Part shown: positions 1 to 9,143 of the stretch, in pieces | Numbering within the stretch: the first letter of the stretch is position 1 | Layout: every line of letters starts with the position of its first letter | NCBI GenBank assembly: GCA_005889405.1 | Contig: VBFY01000059.1 | Location: 1-64,000 of the forward strand | Length of the DNA: 64,000 nt | Reading direction: 5' to 3' | DNA from: Chloroflexota bacterium | Lineage (GTDB): Bacteria > Chloroflexota > Limnocylindria > P2-11E | The notes under the pieces: generated by a model | The model's input: only the letters and a program-made list of their open reading frames with translations | Told to the model about the DNA's origin: nothing | Database searches by the model: none | Program-made: the position numbers and the translations under genes

Positions 1-729
1 AACGCGCCGGACGGCGTCGTGGCCATCGAGCTGCGCGATCTGGACCTCGACCGGCTCGCGGGCGCGCTCGCGCCTTACGACGTCACGCTGCCCCCGACCA
101 TCGCTGTCGCGGCACAGGACCACGGGTTCTCGCCGAAGCACTCCAATCGCCTGTTTCGCTTCGAGCATTGGCGTCGTCTTCTCACGCCGGGCAGCACGCT
201 CGCCGATCACATCTGGCGGGAGCCGCCGGAGTACATGACCCGCCTCCGCGCGATCCAGGCCGACGCGCCAGGCGCGATCGTCGCGGACACCGGACCGGCG
301 GCCGTGCTCGGCGCCCTCGAGGACGAGCTCGTCGGTCAAGCCGCTGGGCTCGGCGCGTGCATCGTCAACGTCGGCAATCAGCACACGCTCGGCCTTCTCG
401 TCCGCGGCGAGGAGCTCTTCGGCGTGATGGAGCACCACACCGAGGCGATGGACACCAAGAAGCTGGACCGCCTCATCGCGCGCCTCGTCACGGGCGCCAT
501 CACGCACGAGGAGGTGTTCAACGATGACGGTCACGGCGCGCTGGTGCTCGACGAGCGCTACCGCGCGGCCGGTCCGTTCTCGTTCGTCGCCGTCACGGGC
601 CCGAACCGCGCGATGGCCGCGCCGCTCGGCTGGTACTTCGCGGCGCCCCACGGCGCGATGATGCTGTCGGGTTGCTTCGGTCTCGTCCGCGGTGTCCGCG
701 CGCTCCAGCAGACACCGGCGCGACGATGA
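1..729 (+). CDS. DUF1786-family protein, 5' end truncated by window edge
   Basis: Frame open from base 1; GTG at 19 may be internal; sequence ...GACIVNVGNQHTLGLL...MEHHTE... resembles DUF1786 proteins. Confidence 0.6.
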   Translation, partial: NAPDGVVAIELRDLDLDRLAGALAPYDVTLPPTIAVAAQDHGFSPKHSNRLFRFEHWRRLLTPGSTLADHIWREPPEYMTRLRAIQADAPGAIVADTGPAAVLGALEDELVGQAAGLGACIVNVGNQHTLGLLVRGEELFGVMEHHTEAMDTKKLDRLIARLVTGAITHEEVFNDDGHGALVLDERYRAAGPFSFVAVTGPNRAMAAPLGWYFAAPHGAMMLSGCFGLVRGVRALQQTPARR

Positions 730-734
730 ACAAA

Positions 735-763
735 CAGGAGCCCCGCACTAGGCGGGGCTCCTG
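735..763. terminator. Strong hairpin between convergent genes (possible bidirectional terminator)
   Basis: CAGGAGCCCCGC (735-746) / GCGGGGCTCCTG (752-763), perfect 12-bp stem, 5-nt loop; no strong U-tract. Confidence 0.65.
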
Positions 764-793
764 CGGTTGTCCGAAAGGTGCCGGACGCTCAGA

Positions 794-2230
794 TCACTTG
801 GGAATGAACTGGCGTAGCCACGGGTCCGCGAAGTAGATCGCGAACGCGATCGTAGCGACCCACAGCCAGAGGCTCACGTCCTTGCTCTTGCCACCCGCGA
901 CCTTGAGCAGCGAGTACGCGATGAATCCGGCGCCCACGCCGTTCGTGATCGAGTAGGTAAGAGGCATGACGAACAACGTGAGGAGCACCGCGAATCCGGT
1001 GGCGAAGTCGATGTTCCCGACCTTGTTGAGATCGAGGATCGGCTTGAACATGAACCAACCGACGAGCATCAACGCCGGGGCCGTGGCCTGCGGCGGCACG
1101 ATGCCCGCGATAGGTGCGAGGAAGATCGAGACGAGGAAGAGCGCCGCGGTGACGAGGCTCGCGAGCCCCGTCTTGGCGCCCTCCGCAACACCCGCGCCTG
1201 ACTCGATGTAGGTCGTGTTGCTCGACGTGCCGAAGATGCCGCCGAACAGCGCGCCGAGCGAGTCGACCCAGAAGACGCGGTCGGCGCGATCGATCGACCC
1301 GTCCTTCTTCAGCCAACCGCCCTCGGACGCCACCGACACGACGGTGCCGGCGGTGTCGAAGAAGTCGGACAGCATGAGCGAGAAGACGGTGAGGATCGCG
1401 ACGAAGAAGCCGAGCCGGAAGACCTCGAGGAGTGCGATGCCGTTCGCGCCGCTGGTGAACACCGCGCCGATGGTCGAGAAGTCCGGCGTTGCGAACAGCG
1501 ACGTTGGCATGACCGCGACGCCCGGGAGAGCGCTGTACGTCGCGCCGCCCGTGCCCGCGTTCACGATGACCCCGATGACGGTCGCGCCGATGATCCCGAG
1601 GATCAGCGCGCCTTTGATGTTGCGCGAGTACAGGAACGATGTGAGAAGCAGACCGCCGACCGTGACGATGGCGGTGCCGCTGTTGAGGTTGCCGAGCGCG
1701 ACGGGGTCCGACGGGTTGCCGGTGCCGATGGCGAGTCCGCCGTTGAAGAAGCCGATCGCGAAGATGAAGGCACCGATGCCGGCGCCGATGCCGAGCTTGA
1801 TCGGAACGGGCACGGCGTCAAGAAGCACGCGGCGGATGCCGAGCGCCATCGCGATGCAGATCGCGAGACCTTCGAGCGCGACCACGCCCATGGCGCCTTG
1901 CCACGAGAGACCGGCGCCCTTGACCAGACCGAACGCCACGACGGCATTGATGCCGAGGCCCGCCGCGCCCGCATACGGGTAGTTCGCGTAGAGGGCCATA
2001 CCCCCGGTGAAGAGCGCGGCCATGAGGGCCGTCGCGGCGACGACCGCGGGGAACGGAAGACCGGCGTTCGAAAGGATGACGGCGTTCACGACCAGGATGT
2101 AGGACATGACGAGGTAGTTCGTGACGCCACCTCGGATCTCGGTTCCGATCGTGGACCCGGACGCGCGGACCTTGAATTGCCGCTCGATCCAGTCCTGGCC
2201 GCCGGTTGCGGCGGCCGCACGTGCTGTCAT
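794..2230 (-). CDS. NCS2-family purine/nucleobase permease (AzgA/PbuG-like)
   Basis: 478 aa, N-terminal GTEIRGGVTNYLVMSYILVVNAVIL and multiple TM segments typical of the family. Confidence 0.85.
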   Translation of the reverse strand: MTARAAAATGGQDWIERQFKVRASGSTIGTEIRGGVTNYLVMSYILVVNAVILSNAGLPFPAVVAATALMAALFTGGMALYANYPYAGAAGLGINAVVAFGLVKGAGLSWQGAMGVVALEGLAICIAMALGIRRVLLDAVPVPIKLGIGAGIGAFIFAIGFFNGGLAIGTGNPSDPVALGNLNSGTAIVTVGGLLLTSFLYSRNIKGALILGIIGATVIGVIVNAGTGGATYSALPGVAVMPTSLFATPDFSTIGAVFTSGANGIALLEVFRLGFFVAILTVFSLMLSDFFDTAGTVVSVASEGGWLKKDGSIDRADRVFWVDSLGALFGGIFGTSSNTTYIESGAGVAEGAKTGLASLVTAALFLVSIFLAPIAGIVPPQATAPALMLVGWFMFKPILDLNKVGNIDFATGFAVLLTLFVMPLTYSITNGVGAGFIAYSLLKVAGGKSKDVSLWLWVATIAFAIYFADPWLRQFIPK

Positions 2231-2397
2231 GAAATTCCCTCCCTAAATCCGCTGACGGCTACGCGCGTGCTGGGCGACGCACCTCCTCAGTGCATTTGCT
2301 CACACCGGCGCGTGTTGTACGGCCAATCAGGAGGAAGCGGGCGGCGCTCGAGTACCGCGGCGGATTCTAGCCTGCGGTGGGAGCGAGGATGCGCCCG

Positions 2398-2913
2398 CTA
2401 GGGAAGAACGTACGGGCCAATGACGAAGATCGCCTCTGTCTGGCTGGTCGTGCCCCGAGCACAGACGATGCGGTAGGTGCCGCGCTGCAGAACGGTGTCC
2501 ACGTCGGCGCGGCTTAGAGGTCCGAGCGCCCGCTGGATGAACATCGTGACAAACGGCGGAGTTCCGGGCAGAGGTTCGCCGGTCTGCACGAGTCGCTGCT
2601 CCTCACCAACTTACGCTGCCAACTCCTGGTACGAGGATCCATCGTTGAGTCTGACGAGGTAGAAGACGGCGTAGCCAGACGTGCCGTTGACGAATGTCAC
2701 TCGGAATCTCTCCGCGATCAGCGCGCCGAATCCGTCGGGCGTGCACGCGTCGCGCGTGACTGTGACAGCCAACGCGCGCGATGGGTCGGGAGGCTGCCGC
2801 TCTCCACAAGACACCGTCGCCATTAGCAGCGCAAAGACGATCGCGAGCGCCGGACCCAGGTGCTGATCGGCTGCGCTTGGTAGTTCAGCGTCAAGTTGAA
2901 CAAGGTCGTGCAT
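2398..2913 (-). pseudogene. Cupredoxin-like lipoprotein interrupted by an in-frame TAA
   Basis: ORFs 2611-2913 (MHDLVQ...LLMATVSCGE) and 2398-2589 are in the same frame, separated only by TAA at 2611-2613 (...QELAA*VGEEQRLVQTGEP...). Confidence 0.5.
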
Positions 2914-2961
2914 GGCTCCCGTGCGTCGAGCTCCCGGAACCGGCTCGTAGGGCCAAATCCG

Positions 2962-3048
2962 CGGAGGGGGTGGGATTCGAACCCACGGAAGCCTTGCGAC
3001 TTCAGCGGTTTTCAAGACCGCCGCATTCGACCACTCTGCCACCCCTCC
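2962..3048 (-). tRNA. tRNA-Ser (anticodon TGA)
   Basis: 87 nt: acceptor GGAGGGG/CCCCTCC plus G discriminator, anticodon loop CTTGAAA, long variable arm, GGTTCGAATCC T-loop. Confidence 0.93.
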
Positions 3049-3063
3049 GAGGCAATAACGATA
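3027..3063. repeat. Direct repeat copy 1 (tRNA-Ser 5' end plus upstream)
   Basis: TCGACC..TCTGCCACCCCTCCGAGGCAATAACGATA; matches 3608-3644 except 2 nt. Confidence 0.9.
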
Positions 3064-3244
3064 GGGCTCTCAGCACTTTGTGAGGCACGGTGCCCGCCTG
3101 TTTGATGCCAATTCTGATGCCAGCATCGATGCAACTCTCTGCAACCTGACGTGATCCGGGACGACGGGTCGGGCGCTGTGCTGGCAACTGGGATTACCGT
3201 GGGGAGCGCGACACATGGCGGGTGATTACGGCGCGAGAAGGAGC

Positions 3245-3601
3245 ATGTCTCAGATCTTTGGCGCCCACGTAGTCGTCTACAGCAAGGACGCCGCGGCTGA
3301 TCGCGCCTTCTTACGCGATCTTCTTGGATTTTCGTCGGTAGACGCTGGCGATGGATGGCTGATTTTTACGCTTCCTCCCACCGAGGTGGCGATTCATCCC
3401 GCCGAAGAGAACGACCGGCACGAGCTCTTTCTCATGTGTAACGACCTGAAGGCCGAGATATCGGCGCTCGGGAGCAAGGGCTTCCATTGCTCGGAGGTGC
3501 AAGAAGCACGATGGGGTTCGATAACCAGAATCCAGCTTCCCGGAGGAGGCGAGCTCGGTCTCTACCAACCGAAGCATCCATCCGCATTGGCTTGCCCTTG
3601 A
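3245..3601 (+). CDS. VOC-family (glyoxalase/bleomycin-resistance-like) protein
   Basis: MSQIFGAHVVVYSKDAAADRAFLRDLLGF...; GAAGGAG just upstream of ATG 3245. Confidence 0.75.
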   Translation: MSQIFGAHVVVYSKDAAADRAFLRDLLGFSSVDAGDGWLIFTLPPTEVAIHPAEENDRHELFLMCNDLKAEISALGSKGFHCSEVQEARWGSITRIQLPGGGELGLYQPKHPSALACP

Positions 3602-3607
3602 AGCTGA

Positions 3608-3644
3608 TCGACCGTTCTGCCACCCCTCCGAGGCAATAACGATA
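3608..3644. repeat. Direct repeat copy 2 (tRNA-Ser fragment)
   Basis: Same 37 nt with 2 mismatches, constant offset 581 bp from copy 1. Confidence 0.9.
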
Positions 3645-3778
3645 TGGGTCTTCTGATTTGCTCTCGTCTTTGTTGGCCCATTTCGGTGCCAACGGCAAAC
3701 CATGATCTTGGTCGAAAGGAAAAGGATCTCAACAGCGCCCGCGACCGTTCGGAACCGCAAACGCGCTGAGCGGGCAGG

Positions 3779-5005
3779 TTACGCGCGCAGCCAGAGGCTC
3801 ACGTGCGCCGGCTGCATCGTGTCGCCGACGAGCGTCAGAAGATCGTCCCGCACCGCGTCCAGATCGACCTCGTTAGCAATCTGGTCGCTGAATGCGTCGA
3901 GCATCCGCCCGGCGTCATAACGCGCGCGATTGAACCTGCGATCGACTGACGATTGGATGCGCCGGCGGAAGGGCTGGAAGAGTGCGAAGCTCGCAAGCGT
4001 TGAGGCCGCTACAGCGATCTCGGAGCCGCCAGTCATCGGCCGCAGGAGGCTCTGCAACATGATTATGCCGCCGAAGAACGCCGCCCCGATGGCAGCGGTC
4101 GTGAGCGCGTAGACGAGCGTTCGATTGATGAGGAGGTCAATGTCGTAAAGGCGGTAGCGGAAGATAGCGACGCCGGCGGCTACGGGGATGGCGTTGATGA
4201 AGAGCAGGTCGAGGATCTCGAATGGCTTGTAGGCGAAGTTGCTGTCGAGGAAGACCCCGACCGCGTACAGACCGCTCGCATAGGCGATCCACTTCATCTG
4301 AAGGCGCTCCACTCCGCGAGACCGCCGGAACCGACGGATGAGCGCGGCGATCGACAGGATCGCCGCCCCAAACAACAGCGTGAAGAGCGGCGGCAGGACG
4401 TCACCGAGCGCGAGCTCGCCGGGGAACGGTGAAATCGGATTCCGCAGGGCTGGCAGCCCAATTAGAGGACCGGCAAGGAGCGCGACCGTGATCGTGAAGA
4501 GGCCGAGTGCGAACGCGGCGTACCAAGCGACGGGCCGCCAGCGCGGTGACAACAGCCGGCCGTCGGGGAAGACGAGAAACAAGAACGTCGGGATCACCCC
4601 CGTCGTCGGGAGCCAGAGCCAGGAGCCCAACCACGCGGCCCACTCGCCCCCCGGCAGGCCTGGGTGTACGAGGTACGCGTAGGCGCTGTACATCTGGGCC
4701 AGCTCGTAGGTGCCTGCGCATGCGCCCGAAACGAGGAAGATCCATCCAACAGCGTTCCGCGGCTGCCGAAACGCGATCGCCAATCCGAGCGCACCCTCGG
4801 TGAGGCCGAAGATCGCCGTTGCACCGCGGAACGCGTGAACCTCCGGAAGCGGAACCGTGCCCGAAAGCGCAAACAAGACCAATGCGGCGACGCTCGACCC
4901 GACGGCGACGACGAGCAAAGCGATCGCGGCGATGCCGGACGTTGTCAGACCCCGCCGCGCGAGAGCGACTCGCGCGTCGAGCAGATTCGCACGCATCAAA
5001 GGCAT
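3779..5005 (-). CDS. Multi-pass membrane protein resembling the N-terminal sensor region of a histidine kinase, no kinase domain
   Basis: MPLMRANLLDARVALARRG..., ~9 hydrophobic segments, ...RYRLYDIDLLINRTLVYALTT...QPFRRRIQSSVDRRFNRARYDA; ORF extends to 5296 but the N-terminus looks non-coding. Confidence 0.6.
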   Translation of the reverse strand: MPLMRANLLDARVALARRGLTTSGIAAIALLVVAVGSSVAALVLFALSGTVPLPEVHAFRGATAIFGLTEGALGLAIAFRQPRNAVGWIFLVSGACAGTYELAQMYSAYAYLVHPGLPGGEWAAWLGSWLWLPTTGVIPTFLFLVFPDGRLLSPRWRPVAWYAAFALGLFTITVALLAGPLIGLPALRNPISPFPGELALGDVLPPLFTLLFGAAILSIAALIRRFRRSRGVERLQMKWIAYASGLYAVGVFLDSNFAYKPFEILDLLFINAIPVAAGVAIFRYRLYDIDLLINRTLVYALTTAAIGAAFFGGIIMLQSLLRPMTGGSEIAVAASTLASFALFQPFRRRIQSSVDRRFNRARYDAGRMLDAFSDQIANEVDLDAVRDDLLTLVGDTMQPAHVSLWLRA

Positions 5006-5354
5006 TTTCGCTGTCGGCCGTCCGAGGAACGTTACGGCGCTGACCGCTGGAGCACTTACGACGCCGTGCCTGGCCCCGAGCGGCAACTCCTCACCACAAC
5101 TGAGCTCGCCACGGAGCCGCGAGCACGACGCGTCCACCGTCGTGAGCGTCTCGCGACCGAACAGCGCGATGCCCCTCTTCTTCGTTGCCCCGCTGAAGGC
5201 ATGTCGGCGGTCCCGGCTTGGCCGTTGTCTCCCCCATCTCGCGGCCGTGCTGCGTGCGACGTAGAGCGCGGTGGATCTTCGATGGGAGCACGGCATCGAG
5301 CTCGTTTACGACGCTGCTTTGCATCGTCGGCGTGCGGGTTAGTGATGCGCGCTC

Positions 5355-6926
5355 TTAGAGGTCGCTTCCGCGACCGCGCGCTCGGGCGCGCCGGTCATGC
5401 TCCCCGCCTCGCTCCAGGTCGAGGACGAAGTCACAGCGGCGTGCATAGGCGCTGCGAAGCTCCGCCCAAGTGCGATGAACAGCGAGTTGCGAAACCTGCT
5501 CAAGTACCCCGGCCTCTAGGGCCTGGCGCCAGGGGTCTCCGTCCGGCGCACCCGCCGCGCCGTGGAGCTCGCGGTTCGAGCCCAGCCACCACTTGAGGGC
5601 CAGGGCCGCTGTCACGGTCCAGGTGATCGGCGCCTCGGGCTGGTTGGTGCCGACGATCACCTCCGGCTCAGCGGTGCGAAGGTCGCGGGCGCGGAAGTCG
5701 TACATCACTCGCTGGTCGGGACTGACGTAAAGGAACTCGACGTGAGCCCCGGCGACGTTGACCGCGTTGAGGAGGCGGATGCCGATCTGGCGGGCAAGCC
5801 TTGGCAGTCCCTGGTGTGCCAGGCCTCTGGCGACGTCGAAGGTCTCCTTCATCCAGACCGTCCACTCGCCGTGATAGTCCTGGAAGTCCACCAGACCGCC
5901 TTCGCTCGCGCTGCGGCAGCGGATGCCGACCTCGGTCACGAAGTCAGGGCTGCAGATCCGGCGCACCAGCCCGCCGACGTACAGATCGGCAGCCGGCAGC
6001 CCGTCGAAGAGGGCGGTGTCCAGTAGCAAGGCGCCGTTCGACGCGATGCTTTCGATCCACCGCGGTCGGCCGCCGTCATCTCGGTCGAGGCCCATGGCGA
6101 AATAACCATCGCCTGGCATCCATAGATCACGGATGACGCGCTCGCGGAGCGCTTGCGCTCGGTCACGCCACTCCACCGCGCGAGCTTCGAAAAGGCGCGC
6201 GGCGCCGAGCAGGGCGTCGTATGCGTAGCCCTGCACCTCGACAGCGGCGATCGCTTCGTCCGAGTTGGCCAGGGTTCCGTCGCGGTGGATGTACGAAGTG
6301 CCGGAGTCCTTCCAAACTTGGAAGGGGATGCCCTCCGGGTTCCGGCGCTGGAACTCGACGAACCCGAGCGGAGAGCCGTCCATTTTCGCGGTGATCCAGT
6401 CCACTGCCGCGAGGACGCTCTCGCGGACGGCGATCTGGCCGCCGTCCCGGCGAGTGACGGTCTCGGCCAGGATCGACTCGCCGTGGGTCGCGCAGTAGCG
6501 GGCCACCAGGCGAACGAAGAGCGGCGTCGCGTCGACGCTGCCGTAGTAGGTCAGGCTCGTCTCATCGCCACCCCATCGGCCGGCCAGCTCCCTCAGCAGG
6601 CGCTCGGAGGCCGGGGGGATCCGCCGGCCGTCGACGTAGAGCATCCGGTGCTCGTGGTGGATCTTGCCCCGCTCCTCCTCGTTGCTGTGGGGACCGAGCG
6701 GGGCGTCCACCGTGCCCTGCAGCCGGGCCAGCGTCAGGATGATGTCGCGCGTCACGTCGGGCCGTAGGTCGAGAAGCGACTCGCCCGCGGTCACCGAGTC
6801 GCGGCCATAGATCGCGTAGCTGAACAGCCGGTCGCCGCTCCCGTAGAGTCCCGCGCCGTCGCTGCGCAGCCGCGCGAGGTCGGCGAGGGCGCTCAGACGA
6901 CGCGGAGAGTTATCGTCGGGCGTCAA
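5355..6926 (-). CDS. Amylo-alpha-1,6-glucosidase / glycogen-debranching-like glycoside hydrolase
   Basis: (alpha/alpha)6-type sequence: YGRDSVTAGESLLDLRPD, SLTYYGSVDATPLFVRL, NSDEAIAAVEVQGYAYDALL. Confidence 0.75.
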   Translation of the reverse strand: MTPDDNSPRRLSALADLARLRSDGAGLYGSGDRLFSYAIYGRDSVTAGESLLDLRPDVTRDIILTLARLQGTVDAPLGPHSNEEERGKIHHEHRMLYVDGRRIPPASERLLRELAGRWGGDETSLTYYGSVDATPLFVRLVARYCATHGESILAETVTRRDGGQIAVRESVLAAVDWITAKMDGSPLGFVEFQRRNPEGIPFQVWKDSGTSYIHRDGTLANSDEAIAAVEVQGYAYDALLGAARLFEARAVEWRDRAQALRERVIRDLWMPGDGYFAMGLDRDDGGRPRWIESIASNGALLLDTALFDGLPAADLYVGGLVRRICSPDFVTEVGIRCRSASEGGLVDFQDYHGEWTVWMKETFDVARGLAHQGLPRLARQIGIRLLNAVNVAGAHVEFLYVSPDQRVMYDFRARDLRTAEPEVIVGTNQPEAPITWTVTAALALKWWLGSNRELHGAAGAPDGDPWRQALEAGVLEQVSQLAVHRTWAELRSAYARRCDFVLDLERGGEHDRRARARGRGSDL

Positions 6927-7723
6927 GCTCTCGGCGCCGGCTGTTCGCCTCGGAAGATCGCGGCGTGGCGTCGAGCGAAGTCAGCGAAGCTCATCGGTCG
7001 GCGTTTGAAGACCGTCGGGATCACCGACGACACGGTCTCCTCTTTTCCCTTGCGACGCTCCGCAAAGAGCTCGGCCAGCCCATCCGCGAGATACGCAGGC
7101 ATGCCCGCGGCGATCTGGGCAGCCCTGGCGTCTTCGGGCGGCACGTCGACGTAGCAGATCGGCTTCCCCGTCGCGGCGGAGAGCGCGGCGGCGACCTCGG
7201 TCATCGTGAGCGCGTCGGGACCCGTGATCGGGTACGTCTTTCCCTCGTGCCCCGAGCCGGTCAACACGTCCGCAGCGACGTCGGCGATGTCACCGATATC
7301 GGCGCGCAGATGCGTGAAGGCCATACCCGACGCTTCCAGATGCCGCTCGATCTCGCCGTGCATCCGAGCAAACCTGAATGGTGAGTTCACGTCGGGGATG
7401 ATCCCGGAGAGCTTCACGACGTGACGCACGCCAGCGCGGGCCGCCGCGTCGATGAATGCCGCCTGGTCCTCACGCATGGTCGGGTTTGAGGAGGAAATGA
7501 GCATCGCTCGATCGATCCCACTCAGCGCCGGCACCAGCGTGTCCGGCCGGGCCATATCGCCTTCGGCAACATCGACGCCGGCCAGCCGGGACAACTCGGT
7601 CGCCTTTGCCGCGTTGGTGCCGGAGGCATTGCGAACCAACGCACGCACGGCGACGCCTCGCGCCGATAGTTTCCGCACCAGTTCCGCGCCGTTCAGGCCG
7701 GTGGCGCCAGTCACGAGAATCAC
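6923..7723 (-). CDS. NmrA-like NAD(P)-binding oxidoreductase
   Basis: MILVTGATGLNGAELVRKL Rossmann motif; 4-bp overlap with downstream gene; GTG start. Confidence 0.85.
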   Translation of the reverse strand: MILVTGATGLNGAELVRKLSARGVAVRALVRNASGTNAAKATELSRLAGVDVAEGDMARPDTLVPALSGIDRAMLISSSNPTMREDQAAFIDAAARAGVRHVVKLSGIIPDVNSPFRFARMHGEIERHLEASGMAFTHLRADIGDIADVAADVLTGSGHEGKTYPITGPDALTMTEVAAALSAATGKPICYVDVPPEDARAAQIAAGMPAYLADGLAELFAERRKGKEETVSSVIPTVFKRRPMSFADFARRHAAIFRGEQPAPRA

Positions 7724-7756
7724 GTTGGAAGACTATGACCAAAGGAGGAACGATCC

Positions 7757-8269
7757 ATGGAACCGATCGCGCTCTTCGGCATCCAATTCACGATGAGCCT
7801 GGTCGCATATGGGCTGATCGCTTTCTGGTACGTGGTGCCGCGGCTGTCCGGGCTGCCACGAGAGGTGGCTCTCGTGCCGCTGCTCTGGATCCACGCATTT
7901 CGCATCGTTGGCGGGACGATCCTGGCTCCAGGCGCTGTCGATGCTGGAGTTCCAACGCAGTTCCGTGTGATGATCGGCTACGGCGACCTGGCAACGGCCG
8001 CGCTGGCTCTGCTGGCACTCGTCGCTCTCCGCGCGCGCTTCCGTGGGGCGATCGCGCTGGTCTGGCTCTGCGTCGTCGTTGGGATGCTGGACACCGTGAA
8101 CGCGATCATCCAGTCCATGCGTGACAGCGTGTTCACCTATCCCCTGGGTGTGAATTGGGTCATCGTCGCGATCTACGTGCCGGCGTTGTTGGTGAGCAGC
8201 CTGCTCATCTTCATGCGACTGCTCGGTCCCGATCGCTCCCCCACCGAGAACTCCGCTTTGGCACGATGA
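7757..8269 (+). CDS. Hypothetical membrane protein
   Basis: RBS AAAGGAGG upstream of ATG; 4-5 hydrophobic segments. Confidence 0.6.
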   Translation: MEPIALFGIQFTMSLVAYGLIAFWYVVPRLSGLPREVALVPLLWIHAFRIVGGTILAPGAVDAGVPTQFRVMIGYGDLATAALALLALVALRARFRGAIALVWLCVVVGMLDTVNAIIQSMRDSVFTYPLGVNWVIVAIYVPALLVSSLLIFMRLLGPDRSPTENSALAR

Positions 8270-8631
8270 CCACGTCGACGGCACGGGTGGACGTTTGGCT
8301 CTGGGCGGTCCGGATCTACAAGACCCGCTCGGCCGCGACGGCGGGCTGCCGTGGCGGTCATGTCCGCGTGAACCGCGCCCCGGCCAAAGCGTCGACCCCG
8401 GTGAAGGTCGGCGACCGTGTCGAGGCCTTCGTGGAACGCACGCGCATCCTCGAGGTGGTCACGGTCATCGACAAGCGGGTCGGCGCCGCCGTGGCGGCGA
8501 CATGCCTGGTCGACCACAGTCCGCCCGTCCCGGTGGTGAAGCGGATGCCACGCGTCTTCGTCCGCGAGCGCGGCACAGGCCGCCCGACCAAGCGCGAGCG
8601 CCGCGCCCTCGACCGCCTCATGCGGCCATAG
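8266..8631 (+). CDS. S4-domain RNA-binding protein (Hsp15/HslR-like)
   Basis: RVDVWLWAVRIYKTRSAATAGCRGGHVRVN S4 motif; ATGA overlap with previous gene. Confidence 0.8.
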   Translation: MTTSTARVDVWLWAVRIYKTRSAATAGCRGGHVRVNRAPAKASTPVKVGDRVEAFVERTRILEVVTVIDKRVGAAVAATCLVDHSPPVPVVKRMPRVFVRERGTGRPTKRERRALDRLMRP

Positions 8632-8640
8632 CCACCGCCG

Positions 8641-9099
8641 CTACCGCAGCGGCGCGATCGACGTGCCCTCGAGCAACGCCTTCATGTTGCCGAGCGCGAG
8701 TCGCCAACCTCCCTCGGAGTGCGCGAGCTCTCGCTCGGTCTTGTTGTCTCGTTCGGTCACCGAAACCCGCGTTTGCGGTCCGTCGTCGCTGAGCTCGATC
8801 GTCACACGTTGATACGTCACAAGCGCACGGCCATCTCCGGACGGGCGAAAGATCGGTCGAGAGTGGTCGTACTCGAGCAGGCGCCCAGACTCGAGTCGGA
8901 GGACGGTGCCCTTGATCTCGAATGGCTTGCTCTGGAACTCGCTTCTCCACACGATCGGGCTGCCCTCATGCCAGTCGGAGTCGACGTCCGTCACCGGCAT
9001 GTACTGCTTGATGGTCCCGGGAGTCACCAGCGCGTCCCACACCTTCGCTCGTGAAGCGTTGATGTTCACCGATACGCGCGCAACGAGTGCTTCGGTCAT
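8641..9099 (-). CDS. SRPBCC/AHSA1-type protein
   Basis: VSVNINASRAKVWDALVTPGTIKQYMP... Confidence 0.8.
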   Translation of the reverse strand: MTEALVARVSVNINASRAKVWDALVTPGTIKQYMPVTDVDSDWHEGSPIVWRSEFQSKPFEIKGTVLRLESGRLLEYDHSRPIFRPSGDGRALVTYQRVTIELSDDGPQTRVSVTERDNKTERELAHSEGGWRLALGNMKALLEGTSIAPLR

Positions 9100-9143
9100 G
9101 CGTGGTCGATCGGACAATAAACTCTGGCGGGAGGTCGATCGCC

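Noticed and set aside
2231-2397. Purine riboswitch upstream of the NCS2 permease
   Set aside because: The conserved core sequences of the purine aptamer are absent.
2914-3042. N-terminal part of ORF 2611-3042 (MAEWSNAAVLKTAEVARLPWVRIPPPP)
   Set aside because: Translation of the tRNA-Ser gene, a common spurious ORF; the likely CDS starts at 2913.
3608-3648. Second tRNA-Ser gene
   Set aside because: Only 14 nt of the tRNA 5' end are present; no anticodon arm or 3' half. A duplicated fragment, not a tRNA gene.
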